Source: an uncultured Lachnospiraceae bacterium (lineage in GTDB: Bacteria; Bacillota; Clostridia; Lachnospirales; Lachnospiraceae). Taken from it: a DNA stretch of 64,000 nucleotides. The stretch is from positions 78,414 to 142,413 of the forward strand of contig CAJUDH010000009.1 of NCBI GenBank assembly GCA_910584845.1, read 5' to 3'. This document shows, one piece after another, positions 23,964 through 32,790 of this stretch. The first letter of the stretch is position 1, and every line of letters begins with the position of its first letter. The notes beneath the pieces are model-generated. The model saw nothing but the letters and a program-made list of their open reading frames with translations. It ran no database searches and had not been told where the DNA came from. The translations under genes were made by a program, and so were the position numbers.

Positions 23964-25265
23964 ATGAAAGTAGATGAAACCCTGAAATTATTGGATGGCC
24001 AGGCGGCAGAGGATTTGATGGTGAAGCTGTATGGGCCGGGGCAGGCCAAGGAAAACGCCATGAGGTACAAGGATATGGCAGAGAAATTCCGGGGCGCTTA
24101 TGGGGATAAGGACATATTTATGTTCACTTCCCCGGGGCGGACGGAAATCAGCGGCAACCATACGGACCATAACCACGGGAAAGTGCTGGCCGGCAGCATT
24201 AACCTGGACTGCGTGGGGGCCGGGGCTAAAAACGGGTCAACAAAAGTAAATATTATCAGTGAAGGGTTTAACCAGAAACTGTGCATTGACCTGGAACATT
24301 TGGAGCCCAGCAAGGAGAAGGCCGGTACGGAAGATTTAGTGAAGGGAATCCTCCAGGGGTTTAAAGTGTTTGGCTATGAAGTCGGCGGGTTCGACGCTTA
24401 TATCACCAGCAATGTAATCAGTTCTGCCGGCGTCAGTTCATCTGCATCTTTTGAGATGCTGATCTGTTCTATGGTAAATACCTTCTTTAACGGAGGCTCG
24501 ATCGACACGGTGGCCTATGCGCATATCGGGAAATATTCCGAGAATGTGTACTGGGATAAGGCCTCCGGCTTGCTGGACCAGATGGCCTGCGCCGTAGGGG
24601 GGCTGATAGCCATTGATTTCCAGGATCCGGCGAACCCGGTGGTGGAAAAGGTTGACTTTGATTTTGCCTCCCAGGACCACAGCCTGATTATTGTGCAGAC
24701 CGGGAAAGGCCATGCAGATTTAAGCGAAGATTATTCTGCGGTGCCCAAGGAAATGAAAAAGGTAGCGGAGTATTTCGGCAAAGAAGTCTGCGCACAGATT
24801 ACCGAAGCCCAGGTAATGGAAAACCTCAGCGGGGTGCGCCAATTTGCCGGTGACCGGTCCGTGATGCGCGCACTTCATTTCTTTGAGGAGAATAAGCGGG
24901 TGGAAGCGGAAGTGGCGGCTTTGAAAGAAGGGCGGTTTGAAGATTTCCTTGCTAACATTACCGCGTCCGGCAATTCCTCCTGGAAATGGCTGCAGAACTG
25001 CTATACCAATTCCGATTTCCAGGAGCAGGGGATATGCGTTGCCTTGGCGCTGACGGAACTGTTTATCCAGCAGAAGAAAAAAGGGGCTTGCCGGATCCAT
25101 GGCGGCGGATTTGCCGGCGTGGTCATGGCCATGCTCCCCAACCAAATTGTGGATGAGTACATTGCCTATATCGAAAAAGCCCTGGGCAAAGGCAGCGCAT
25201 ACCGGATGGCCATACGGCCGTATGGCGCGGTCTGCATCAACGACATAGTAGGTGGGGCCCAATAA
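23964..25265 (+). CDS. Galactokinase-family GHMP sugar kinase
   Basis: A 433-residue cytoplasmic kinase. The galactokinase signature reads GRTEISGNHTDHNHG near 58-72 (classical form GRVNLIGEHTDYN), the ATP loop is ISSAGVSSSASFEML near 151-165, and the C-terminal GHMP motif is CRIHGGGFAGVVMA near 378. The N-terminal 45 residues form a helical extension. The altered signature (Gly-Asn in place of Gly-Glu) is common in clostridial members, but the glutamate that contacts the sugar is not there. Galactose phosphorylation is the default reading, with another hexose possible. No galT, galE or galactoside transporter gene adjoins it. Confidence 0.82.
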   Translation: MKVDETLKLLDGQAAEDLMVKLYGPGQAKENAMRYKDMAEKFRGAYGDKDIFMFTSPGRTEISGNHTDHNHGKVLAGSINLDCVGAGAKNGSTKVNIISEGFNQKLCIDLEHLEPSKEKAGTEDLVKGILQGFKVFGYEVGGFDAYITSNVISSAGVSSSASFEMLICSMVNTFFNGGSIDTVAYAHIGKYSENVYWDKASGLLDQMACAVGGLIAIDFQDPANPVVEKVDFDFASQDHSLIIVQTGKGHADLSEDYSAVPKEMKKVAEYFGKEVCAQITEAQVMENLSGVRQFAGDRSVMRALHFFEENKRVEAEVAALKEGRFEDFLANITASGNSSWKWLQNCYTNSDFQEQGICVALALTELFIQQKKKGACRIHGGGFAGVVMAMLPNQIVDEYIAYIEKALGKGSAYRMAIRPYGAVCINDIVGGAQ

Positions 25266-25344
25266 GAGGCATGGAGGGTTCAGCTTTCCTTTTTGACAAA
25301 ATATATGATGATAGCAACGGTATGAGGGATGGGAAGGCTGATTT

Positions 25345-26865
25345 ATGAAGGTAAAAAAATACATACCGCCTTTGATTTACCTGCTGCTGGTCCTGGTTTG
25401 CCTGGCTGCCGTCTTTTTAGCCGGCCGCCTGGCAAAGCCGCCGGGAGGGGCAGGGCAGGAGGGGGCTGCCCCTTCCGGGGAGGCCCCTTCAAAGGGTTCC
25501 AGTCCGGAGGAGGAAAGCAGGCCCCTTTTTTGGGAGGAAGAAGAAACCGAAGCCCCGGCCCGCCCCCCTTTCGGAAAAACCCCTTTAAAGCCTGGCCGGG
25601 AGGATACGCAAGAGGCGCCGCAAGAGACGGAAGAAAGCCCTTATGTGCCGCCCTGGATCCTGCTGGCGTCAGACATCCATTATATGAGCAAAACCACCCA
25701 TGACGGGGGGGAGGCGTTCCGGCAGATGGAGGCGTCAGACGACGGGAAAATAAACGGATATAGCGACATGCTGGTTGACACCTTGGTAGAGGAGGCCATT
25801 GCCCAAAAGCCGTCGGCTTTGGTATTGGCTGGGGACATAACCCACAATGGGGAAAGGGAAAACCACCTTGGGCTGGCAGAAAAACTCCGGCGGGCAAAGG
25901 AGGCAGGCGTCCCCGTCCTGGTAGTCCCCGGAAACCATGATATTAATAACCGGAATGCCGCTACTTATTTTGGAAGTGAGAAAGCAGCGGCGCAATATTT
26001 GGAGGCAGGGCAGGACTTTCTGGAAATATACCATGAATTTGGCTATGGTCAGGCTTTTAGCAGGGATCCGGCTTCCCTTAGCTATTTTTACGCTTTGGAT
26101 GATACCCATTGGATACTCATGCTGGACACTTGCCAGTATGAAGGCTACAACCAGGTTAGCGGGCGTTTGAAGCCGGAAACCATGGCCTGGGCAGAAGGAT
26201 ATTTAGACCAGGCCATGGCGCAGGGGGTTGAAGTGCTGCCTGTAGGGCACCACAACCTACTTTCAGAAAGCCGGCTGTATACGGTAGAATGTACCATGGA
26301 GAACCACCAGGACGTTATCCGTATGTGGGAGAAATATGGGCTCCCCTTGTATGTCAGTGGCCACCTCCATGCCCAGAGGATAAAAAAACATAAGGCCGAA
26401 CCGGGGGTCCCGGAGGGATCTTACGGGGTGGCCGAGGTTGTGCTGCCGCCTTACGGCATGGCCCCTTGCCAGTACGGATGCCTGGAATGGGAAGAAGGCG
26501 GGGGCATGAAATTTTGGACCAAACAGGCGGATGTGGCCGCGTATGCCGCCGCACAGGGGAGCCGTGACGAAAACCTGCTTTGTTTTGGCCGATATGGCCC
26601 GGAGTTTACCAAGGCGGTGGTAAAGGAACAGGCGAAAAAAACGATTAACGCCATGCCGGAAGATTTGAAAGAAGAGATGGCAAGCCTGTACAGCCAAGTA
26701 TATTTCGACTATTGCGCCGGGAACCGGGTCTGCTGGGACGAAGCGCGTGCTACCCGGGCATACCGGCTATGGGAAAGGGTGGCCCCGGACAGCCGGTATA
26801 TAAAAGAGATGTGGCAAATGGCCGAGGATGCGAAACAAGACCTGCATAACTGGAGCAGGGAGTGA
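25345..26865 (+). CDS. Membrane-anchored calcineurin-like metallophosphoesterase
   Basis: A 506-residue exported phosphoesterase. An uncleaved-type signal anchor covers about 7-28, followed by a long Pro/Glu/Gly-rich low-complexity linker to about 95. The catalytic fold shows LASDIHYM (metal ligands Asp, His), LAGDITHNGE, VPGNHDINN, a VGHHNLL strand and VSGHLHAQR, covering all five metallophosphoesterase blocks. It acts outside the membrane on an unknown phosphoester, such as a nucleotide or lipid. Its stop overlaps the GTG region before the next gene, and the diguanylate cyclase ATG follows by 14 bases, so they may be co-transcribed. Confidence 0.88.
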   Translation: MKVKKYIPPLIYLLLVLVCLAAVFLAGRLAKPPGGAGQEGAAPSGEAPSKGSSPEEESRPLFWEEEETEAPARPPFGKTPLKPGREDTQEAPQETEESPYVPPWILLASDIHYMSKTTHDGGEAFRQMEASDDGKINGYSDMLVDTLVEEAIAQKPSALVLAGDITHNGERENHLGLAEKLRRAKEAGVPVLVVPGNHDINNRNAATYFGSEKAAAQYLEAGQDFLEIYHEFGYGQAFSRDPASLSYFYALDDTHWILMLDTCQYEGYNQVSGRLKPETMAWAEGYLDQAMAQGVEVLPVGHHNLLSESRLYTVECTMENHQDVIRMWEKYGLPLYVSGHLHAQRIKKHKAEPGVPEGSYGVAEVVLPPYGMAPCQYGCLEWEEGGGMKFWTKQADVAAYAAAQGSRDENLLCFGRYGPEFTKAVVKEQAKKTINAMPEDLKEEMASLYSQVYFDYCAGNRVCWDEARATRAYRLWERVAPDSRYIKEMWQMAEDAKQDLHNWSRE

Positions 26866-26879
26866 CAGAGGGGATAGGG

Positions 26880-28253
26880 ATGGACAATAAAGATACGAAA
26901 AAAATAAAGGGCGTCCGGATCCGGACCATTAATTACAGCATGATTTTGATGGCCAGCGCCCTCTATGTGTTGATAATCTATACGACGGTTCATCTGTCAT
27001 TACAATATAAAAAATTAAGCGAGGCTACCGATACTTACATAGAAAGTGTGCGGCAAGCAAACCTGGTGACCAGCGCTTCCGATTATTTGACCATGAAGGC
27101 AAGGCTGTATGCGGTCAATAAAGACCCCAGCCAAGTGGAAAGTTATTTTACGGAAGTCCATGTTACCAAGCGGCGGGAACATGCCTTGTTCCAACTGGAG
27201 AAGGAAAATGCCAGCCCCGAAGCCTATGGCTACCTAAAGGATGCCTTGGAAAAATCCGAAGAGCTTATGAGGGTGGAGATTTATTCTATGAAGCTGGTGG
27301 CTGTGGCCACAGGGCAGGACTTGGAAAGCTTCCCCCAGGAAGTAAGGGACATGCGCCTCACAGAAGAAGACCGTGCCTTAAGCAACGGGGCCATGCTGGA
27401 AAAGGCCGTCAAAATTGTGTTCGACGTGCCTTACGAGGATGCTAAAGAATCCATTTCCTATAACATTTCCAGGTTCATTGATACGGTGCTGGAATCCACC
27501 CAAATGCGCCAGATAGACAGTTCCCTGACTTTAAAGCGGGCAATGGAACGGCAAAGGCTTTATATCAGCCTGCTGTTTGTTTTAAATATCCTTAATTTTG
27601 TACTGGTGATTGCACTGATTGTCAAACCGCTGCAAGTTTACATCCGGTGTATTAAGGAAGACCGGATGCTGGAGATTTCCGGCGCTTACGAATTTAAATA
27701 CCTGGCCCTTACCTATAACGATATCTATGAGGTCAATGCGGCAAATGAGTCCATGCTGCGGCACAAAGCGGAGCATGACGCGCTTACCGGATTGATTAAC
27801 CGGGGCGGCTTTGACCAGCTTCGCCAGCTTTTGAAGGCGCAAAAAAAACCGATTGCCTTTTTGCTGATAGACGTAGATAAATTCAAAGAGGTGAACGATG
27901 AGCATGGCCATGAGGCCGGTGACAAGGTGTTGAAAAAAGTGGCGTCTTTATTGCGGGTCAGCTTCCGCTCCAAGGATTATGTAGCCCGGATAGGAGGGGA
28001 CGAGTTTTCCGTCATCATGATGGATACCACCCCCCAAATGACGGAATTGATCCGGGAGAAAATCAATAATTTGAACTGGCGGCTGAAAAACCCCAACGAC
28101 GGCCTTCCCCAGGTATCTTTAAGCGTGGGGGTAGCGTTTTCCGACACCGGTTTTACGGACAATTTGTATCCGGATGCGGACAGTGCCCTCTATCAGGTGA
28201 AAGAGAATGGCCGTTGCGGCTGTGACTTTTATGAGGATTACGAGGAGGAATAG
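26880..28253 (+). CDS. Membrane diguanylate cyclase (GGDEF domain)
   Basis: A 457-residue signalling enzyme. Transmembrane helices at about 20-40 and 226-248 flank a helical extracellular sensor (about 42-225) resembling four-helix-bundle ligand sensors. The C-terminal GGDEF domain begins HDALTGLINRGGFDQL. The catalytic GGDEF is intact, and RSKD lies five residues ahead of it, the position of the inhibitory c-di-GMP site. It should make c-di-GMP from GTP in response to an outside signal. GATAGGG precedes ATG 26880. Its last 101 bases lie under the 3' end of the opposite-strand regulator gene. Confidence 0.92.
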   Translation: MDNKDTKKIKGVRIRTINYSMILMASALYVLIIYTTVHLSLQYKKLSEATDTYIESVRQANLVTSASDYLTMKARLYAVNKDPSQVESYFTEVHVTKRREHALFQLEKENASPEAYGYLKDALEKSEELMRVEIYSMKLVAVATGQDLESFPQEVRDMRLTEEDRALSNGAMLEKAVKIVFDVPYEDAKESISYNISRFIDTVLESTQMRQIDSSLTLKRAMERQRLYISLLFVLNILNFVLVIALIVKPLQVYIRCIKEDRMLEISGAYEFKYLALTYNDIYEVNAANESMLRHKAEHDALTGLINRGGFDQLRQLLKAQKKPIAFLLIDVDKFKEVNDEHGHEAGDKVLKKVASLLRVSFRSKDYVARIGGDEFSVIMMDTTPQMTELIREKINNLNWRLKNPNDGLPQVSLSVGVAFSDTGFTDNLYPDADSALYQVKENGRCGCDFYEDYEEE

Positions 28254-29145
28254 GCGGATGCTGCCCGTGCATACGGAATTCCCTGGGGGTCATGCCGAAC
28301 CGTTCTTTGAATTTCCGGTTAAAATAGGACAGGTTTTCAAAGCCGGATTCCGACGCTACGGCCAGGACAGAACCCTCGGAGGACAAAAGCAGCCGGGAGG
28401 CCATGGTAAGCCGGTAGTCGTTTAAGTATGCGGTAAAGGACAGGCCGAAGGTATGTTTAAAAAATTTCATGAAATGAGACTGGCTGAACCCTACAAAGTC
28501 CGCCAGTTTTTTTATGGAAAGCGTTTCGTTATAATGCTGCTCGATGTATTTTAAGATCTGCCGTGATTTTTCCAGTGAACGGCGGCGGGTGGGGTCGGCG
28601 TGGGGGCGCAGGGTTACCAGCCCGTGCTGGTACAGCGAGAAAAAGAACTCAAACAGCTTCCCCTTGATGACCAGTTCAAAAGCTTTTGGGAACGTACGCC
28701 TGACCTGGTCGATTTCATCCAGGCAGGCGGCAGCGGCTGGATAAGGCGGCGTGCCCGGGCGCAGGCAAAAAGGCAGCTCCATTTGGCGCAGGGCGATGGG
28801 GGCCAGGTAAGTTTCCCAGGCGCTGTCAGGCTGGCGGGAGCTTAAAAGCCATAGGGGGAAAATAATGTTTTCATATTCCATGGTTTCCTGGTTTAACTGG
28901 CCTATGGAATGGAGCTGGCCGGGGCAGACGATAACAATGTCGCCGGCAGATACTTTTAAAGGGGAAAAATCCAGGGTAACAGTCCCAGCCCCTTTTTTGA
29001 TATAGATCAATTCCATCTCGTCGTGCCAGTGCAGGGGGACTTGCTTAAAATCTTGGGGGATGGAGCAAGGGTAGGTCAGGTAAGGGAAAGGGTTGTCGTG
29101 GTGGCGGGGCTTTTCCTGATAGTTTTCATATTCGATAATGTTCAT
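28153..29145 (-). CDS. AraC-family transcriptional regulator with N-terminal cupin
   Basis: A 330-residue regulator. The cupin sensor shows HWHDEMELIYIKKGAG (about 39-54) and CPGQLHSI. The C-terminal double helix-turn-helix spans about 190-290 (IKKLADFVGFSQSHFMKFFKHTFG and VASESGFENLSYFNRKFKERFGMTP). A Pro/His/Ser-rich tail of about 40 residues follows, an unusual extension that is encoded opposite the diguanylate cyclase 3' end. Divergent from glycogen phosphorylase and facing it across 199 bases, it may control that gene in response to a sugar. That target is inferred from position only. Confidence 0.9.
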   Translation of the reverse strand: MNIIEYENYQEKPRHHDNPFPYLTYPCSIPQDFKQVPLHWHDEMELIYIKKGAGTVTLDFSPLKVSAGDIVIVCPGQLHSIGQLNQETMEYENIIFPLWLLSSRQPDSAWETYLAPIALRQMELPFCLRPGTPPYPAAAACLDEIDQVRRTFPKAFELVIKGKLFEFFFSLYQHGLVTLRPHADPTRRRSLEKSRQILKYIEQHYNETLSIKKLADFVGFSQSHFMKFFKHTFGLSFTAYLNDYRLTMASRLLLSSEGSVLAVASESGFENLSYFNRKFKERFGMTPREFRMHGQHPPIPPRNPHKSHSRNGHSLSPDRGHCPHPDTNCP

Positions 29146-29196
29146 AAGCGCGTGCTTTTCTCCCGGGCATTGCCATCGTATTTTGTATTTGATAGG

Positions 29197-29226
29197 ATTG
29201 TATCATGTTTTTCCAGAATAATGCAA
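29197..29226 (-). promoter_or_regulatory. Promoter of the AraC-family regulator gene
   Basis: On the minus strand TTGCAT (29226-29221), an 18-base spacer and TACAAT (29202-29197), 51 bases upstream of the ATG at 29145. The remainder of the 199-base divergent region shows a small CTGGC-TT-GCCAG palindrome near 29279-29290 but no clear -10 for the phosphorylase. Confidence 0.55.
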
Positions 29227-29344
29227 GAAAAAAGGCTGGATTCGGGCATATAATACAAATTAGGTTGAAATATTTTTGCTGGCTTGCCAGTGGAAAAGGG
29301 CCTGATAAGGCGTGTAAACAAAGCGTAAGAACAAGGAGGCGTTT

Positions 29345-31603
29345 ATGGGGAAACTTGCGGAAGCGTTAAAGGAAAAGTGTGGCAAAGAGATCCAGGCGTG
29401 CGACAACCGCCAATTGTACCAGGCTTTGTTGGCTATGGTGCAGGAGGAAGCGGCGAAACGGGAAAGCGGCGAAGGAAAAAAGAAAATTTATTATATTTCT
29501 GCAGAATTTTTGATCGGGAAACTTCTGTCAAATAACCTGATCAATTTAGGGTGGTATGACGAAGTGAGGGACGCGCTGGCAGATGCCGGCAAAGCCTTGT
29601 GCGACATCGAGGAGGCCGAACCGGAGCCGTCCCTGGGCAATGGCGGCCTAGGGCGCCTGGCAGCCTGTTTTTTAGATTCCATGTCCGGCCTGGGGCTAAA
29701 CGGCGCCGGGATCGGGCTGAATTACCATCTGGGCCTGTTTAAGCAGGAGTTTGAAGACGGGCTGCAAAAAGAAGTCCCCAATCCCTGGATGGAAGGCCAA
29801 AGCTGGCTGATCCGCAGGGAAGTTTCTTACCCGGTCCGGTTTGGGAAGCTGACCGTACACTCCCGGCTTTACGATATTGCGGTAACCGGATACCATAACC
29901 GGACCAATTGGCTGCATTTGTTTGACGTGGAAACAATAGACGAAGGGATTGTGGAAAAAGGGATTTCCTTTGACAAAGAAGACATCGCCAAAAACCTGAC
30001 CCTGTTTTTGTACCCGGACGACAGTGATGAGGCAGGGAGGAAACTGCGGATTTACCAGCAGTATTTTATGGTCAGCAACGGGGCCCAGATGATTCTGGAT
30101 GAGTGCGTGAAAAAAGGGTGTACCCTCCATGACCTGCCGGATTATGCGGTAATCCAAATCAACGATACCCATCCGTCCATGGTGATCCCGGAGCTGATCC
30201 GGCTGCTCACGGAGCGGGGGATTGATTTTGATGAAGCGGTGGAGATCGTAAAAAAGGCCTGTGCCTACACAAACCATACAATTTTGGCAGAAGCCCTGGA
30301 AAAATGGCCCATTGCCTATCTGAAAGAGGTAGTGCCCCAGTTGGTCCCCATCATAGAAATTTTGGACGGCCGGATCCGCCGCCGGTTTGAAGACCCGTCC
30401 GTGGCGATAATTGATTCGACGGACCTGGTGCATATGGCCCATATGGATATCCACTATGGCTTTAGCGTGAACGGGGTGGCCTATTTGCACACCGAGATCC
30501 TTAAAAATACTGAGCTGAAAGCATTTTACCAGCTGTACCCGGAGAAATTCAACAACAAGACCAACGGCGTTACGTTCCGCCGGTGGCTGCTGCACTGCAA
30601 CCACCCCCTGGCAGACTTTATCACCGGAAAAATCGGGGCGGGATATAAAAAAGACGCGGATGAGCTGGAGAAATTGGGCGCCTTTGACGACGAAGCGTCC
30701 CTAAGGGGGCTTTTGGAGATTAAACATCAGAATAAAGTGGCATTGAAGCATTATCTGTGGGAGACGCAAGGGGTTGACGTGGACGAGGATTCAATTTTCG
30801 ACATTCAGATTAAACGGCTGCATGAATATAAACGGCAGCAGATGAATGCCTTGTATGTGATCCATAAGTATCTGGAGATTAAAAAGGGAAAAATCCCCTC
30901 CACGCCAATTACGGTGATTTTTGGGGCAAAGGCAGCCCCGGCCTATGTAATCGCCAAGGACATTATCCACTTGATCTTGTGCCTGGAAAAAATCGTAAAC
31001 CGGGATCCGGAAGCCAGCCCTTACCTGAAAGTGGTAATGGTGGAGAATTATAATGTGGCAAAAGCAGAAAAGCTGATCCCGGCCTGTGATATTTCCCAGC
31101 AGATTTCCCTGGCTTCCAAGGAGGCCAGCGGCACCGGGAATATGAAATTCATGCTTAACGGGGCTGTGACCCTGGGCACGATGGACGGTGCCAACGTGGA
31201 GATCGCCGATTTGGTTGGGGAAGATAATATCTATATTTTTGGGGAATCCAGCGAGACGGTAATTGGCCACTATGAAAAAGCTGACTACGTGCCAAAAGAT
31301 TATTATGAGAAAGACGAGGATATTAAAGAAGCCGTGGATTTCCTTGTAGGTAAGGAGATGACGGCTGTAGGGCACAAAGAGAGCCTGGAACGGCTGCATA
31401 AAGAGCTGCTGGATAAAGACTGGTTTATGACGCTTCTGGATTTCCAAAGCTATGTCAAAGCCAGGGAGCAGGCGTATGCGGACTATGAGGACAGGATAAG
31501 CTGGGCAAAGAAGATGCTGGTAAATATCAGCAAAGCCGGATTCTTTTCCTCTGACCGGACCATCCGGGAATATGACCGGGATATTTGGAAATTAAGCGAA
31601 TAA
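29345..31603 (+). CDS. glgP: Glycogen / alpha-glucan phosphorylase
   Basis: A 752-residue GT35 enzyme that releases glucose-1-phosphate from alpha-1,4-glucans using phosphate and pyridoxal phosphate. Visible are SLGNGGLGRLAACFLDS near 97, INDTHPSMVIPEL near 276, IQIKRLHEYKRQ near 489 and the cofactor-binding EASGTGNMKF near 595. It is shorter than classical phosphorylases because the N-terminal regulatory region is trimmed. AAGGAGG precedes the ATG. It is a single-gene unit beside an AraC regulator; no other glycogen genes are in the window. Confidence 0.95.
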   Translation: MGKLAEALKEKCGKEIQACDNRQLYQALLAMVQEEAAKRESGEGKKKIYYISAEFLIGKLLSNNLINLGWYDEVRDALADAGKALCDIEEAEPEPSLGNGGLGRLAACFLDSMSGLGLNGAGIGLNYHLGLFKQEFEDGLQKEVPNPWMEGQSWLIRREVSYPVRFGKLTVHSRLYDIAVTGYHNRTNWLHLFDVETIDEGIVEKGISFDKEDIAKNLTLFLYPDDSDEAGRKLRIYQQYFMVSNGAQMILDECVKKGCTLHDLPDYAVIQINDTHPSMVIPELIRLLTERGIDFDEAVEIVKKACAYTNHTILAEALEKWPIAYLKEVVPQLVPIIEILDGRIRRRFEDPSVAIIDSTDLVHMAHMDIHYGFSVNGVAYLHTEILKNTELKAFYQLYPEKFNNKTNGVTFRRWLLHCNHPLADFITGKIGAGYKKDADELEKLGAFDDEASLRGLLEIKHQNKVALKHYLWETQGVDVDEDSIFDIQIKRLHEYKRQQMNALYVIHKYLEIKKGKIPSTPITVIFGAKAAPAYVIAKDIIHLILCLEKIVNRDPEASPYLKVVMVENYNVAKAEKLIPACDISQQISLASKEASGTGNMKFMLNGAVTLGTMDGANVEIADLVGEDNIYIFGESSETVIGHYEKADYVPKDYYEKDEDIKEAVDFLVGKEMTAVGHKESLERLHKELLDKDWFMTLLDFQSYVKAREQAYADYEDRISWAKKMLVNISKAGFFSSDRTIREYDRDIWKLSE

Positions 31604-32081
31604 AAGCGGATAAAGGAGGGGGCAGCTGCCGCATGTTGCCATGCCTTTTTTCAACGCACACAGACGAATGTTGCAAAGGCTGTCATAGTATACCGTTTTA
31701 ACCCCGTTTACACGGCAGCCTTCGCAGTTGATATGTTCGGGCAGAATGGGGCATTATTTGACTCGGCCCATAAGTTTGCGGTTTTCTCACGCAATGCCTG
31801 GCCGTCATGGGGTGTTGCAAGCTAGGCGTCGCTTTTTTCACAGTGCAGCCCACAGTATGCAATCATATTCCTCATTGTCAGGTACTTCCGTTTATGCTTT
31901 ATCGCTATCTCAATGGTACCACAAGCCCAAAGTTATGGAAACCGGGGATTTTCGGCCAGGTTTCTTACCGCCGGACCGGCGGGGCGCTTTTCAGGGCCAG
32001 GGAATATACAGGCCCGGGGCACGCCGGCACGAAAAAACATCCTTGCTGAATGGGGAAATAAGAAACCGGAGGTGCGTGTAT
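31604..32081. other. Decayed region between glgP and the TIGR02452 remnant
   Basis: This 478-base gap carries the DUF3795 pseudogene in its first half. The second half (about 31876-32070) contains only fragmentary open frames without recognisable similarity, ending in CCGGAGGTG just ahead of the next broken gene. No transposase or repeat explaining the decay is visible. Confidence 0.6.
31612..31875 (-). pseudogene. DUF3795 family pseudogene
   Basis: Reading the minus strand from an ATG at 31875 gives MRNMIAYCGLHCEKSDA, then a TAG stop where the family has Tyr. It continues as LATPHDGQALREKTANLW, shifts frame near 31757, and resumes as LPEHINCEGCRVNG and LCNIRLCALKKGMATCGSC before homology stops against the end of glgP. 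The Cys pattern and order are those of DUF3795 zinc-binding proteins. One nonsense codon, one frameshift and a missing C-terminus make it non-functional. The recognition is by eye from the family pattern. The function of DUF3795 is unknown. Confidence 0.75.
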
Positions 32082-32529
32082 ATGCGGATGGATAATATAG
32101 AAATGTTTCAGGATACGCTGAGAATATTAAAACAGGGAAGCTATAAGGTAAACGGAAGGGCTGTAGGCCTAAAGCTGCCGAAAAAAGCTATGGAGACAAT
32201 CCATGTCTTGCTCCCGGAGGATGTACAGGATATTTGCAGCCGCACGGATTAAAAAAAACCCATGTTATAGGCAGATGCGGTTATGGATGTGAAAACAGGG
32301 GTTCTTTTGCTGTTGCAAGGCAGCAATATCAAATATCCGGTTATAGGTTTTGGGAGGGGGAAGCAAAGCCGGTACTTGTCCTGAATTTTGCAAATCCGGT
32401 GCATCCGGGAGGCGGTGTCCGCCGTGGCGCAAGGGCGCAGGAGGAAGACCTTTGCAGGAAAAGCCCGCTTTTGATAACTTCTATAGGGAAGAAAACCAGA
32501 AAGGGCAGGAACATGCCATTGGATCATGA
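32082..32529 (+). pseudogene. TIGR02452 / PARG-like macrodomain protein, broken remnant
   Basis: GGAGG and ATG 32082 start MRMDNIEMFQDTLRILKQGSY..LPEDVQDICSRTD in one frame. At an A-rich run near 32247-32258 the frame shifts to KKTHVIGRCGYGCEN..PVLVLNFANPVHPGGGVRRGARAQEEDLCRKS, the core poly(ADP-ribose) glycohydrolase-like signature (GGGVRRGARAQEEDLCR). Near 32465 the similarity breaks, and a third frame reads FDNFYREENQKGQEHAIGS to a TGA at 32529, which looks like the natural C-terminus. So the gene has a frameshift plus a large internal deletion of the rest of the domain. Intact homologues remove ADP-ribose; this one cannot. Confidence 0.82.
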
Positions 32530-32531
32530 GT

Positions 32532-32572
32532 AAAAGCATATCCGGTAACAAAAACCGGATATGCTTTTTTTC
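32532..32572 (+). terminator. Intrinsic terminator after the TIGR02452 remnant
   Basis: AAAAGCATATCCGG pairs perfectly with CCGGATATGCTTTT over 14 bases, followed by more T. It begins three bases after the remnant stop, which supports that stop being the original gene end. Confidence 0.88.
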
Positions 32573-32710
32573 TGCCGGATAGCGATCAACCATTTACGTT
32601 TATCAAATGAATGAAGGAAGCCCTTCTTGCGGACGGCAGCCCATGCGGCCGGGACGAAGGCCCCTTGCACTTGGGAAGGCCTTGCCAGTTCCTTTTTTAT
32701 CTGTTAAAAT

Positions 32711-32740
32711 GGAAAAAATTTATATTGCCATAAATTTTCC
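32711..32740. promoter_or_regulatory. AT-rich dyad upstream of the sigma factor gene
   Basis: GGAAAA(AA)TTTAT can pair with ATAAATTTTCC around ATTGCC, 50 bases before the sigma factor ATG. It could be an operator or an RNA stem. No standard sigma-A promoter with good spacing is visible, which would fit control by an alternative sigma factor. Confidence 0.3.
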
Positions 32741-32790
32741 GTTTTCATCCGTATAGTAAATACAAGGCTGGGGCAAAAGAGGATAACGCC

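Noticed and set aside
32234..32533. A 99-residue intact gene
   Set aside because: It is only the middle part of the TIGR02452 gene; its first residues come from the frameshift and its last ones from the deletion joint.
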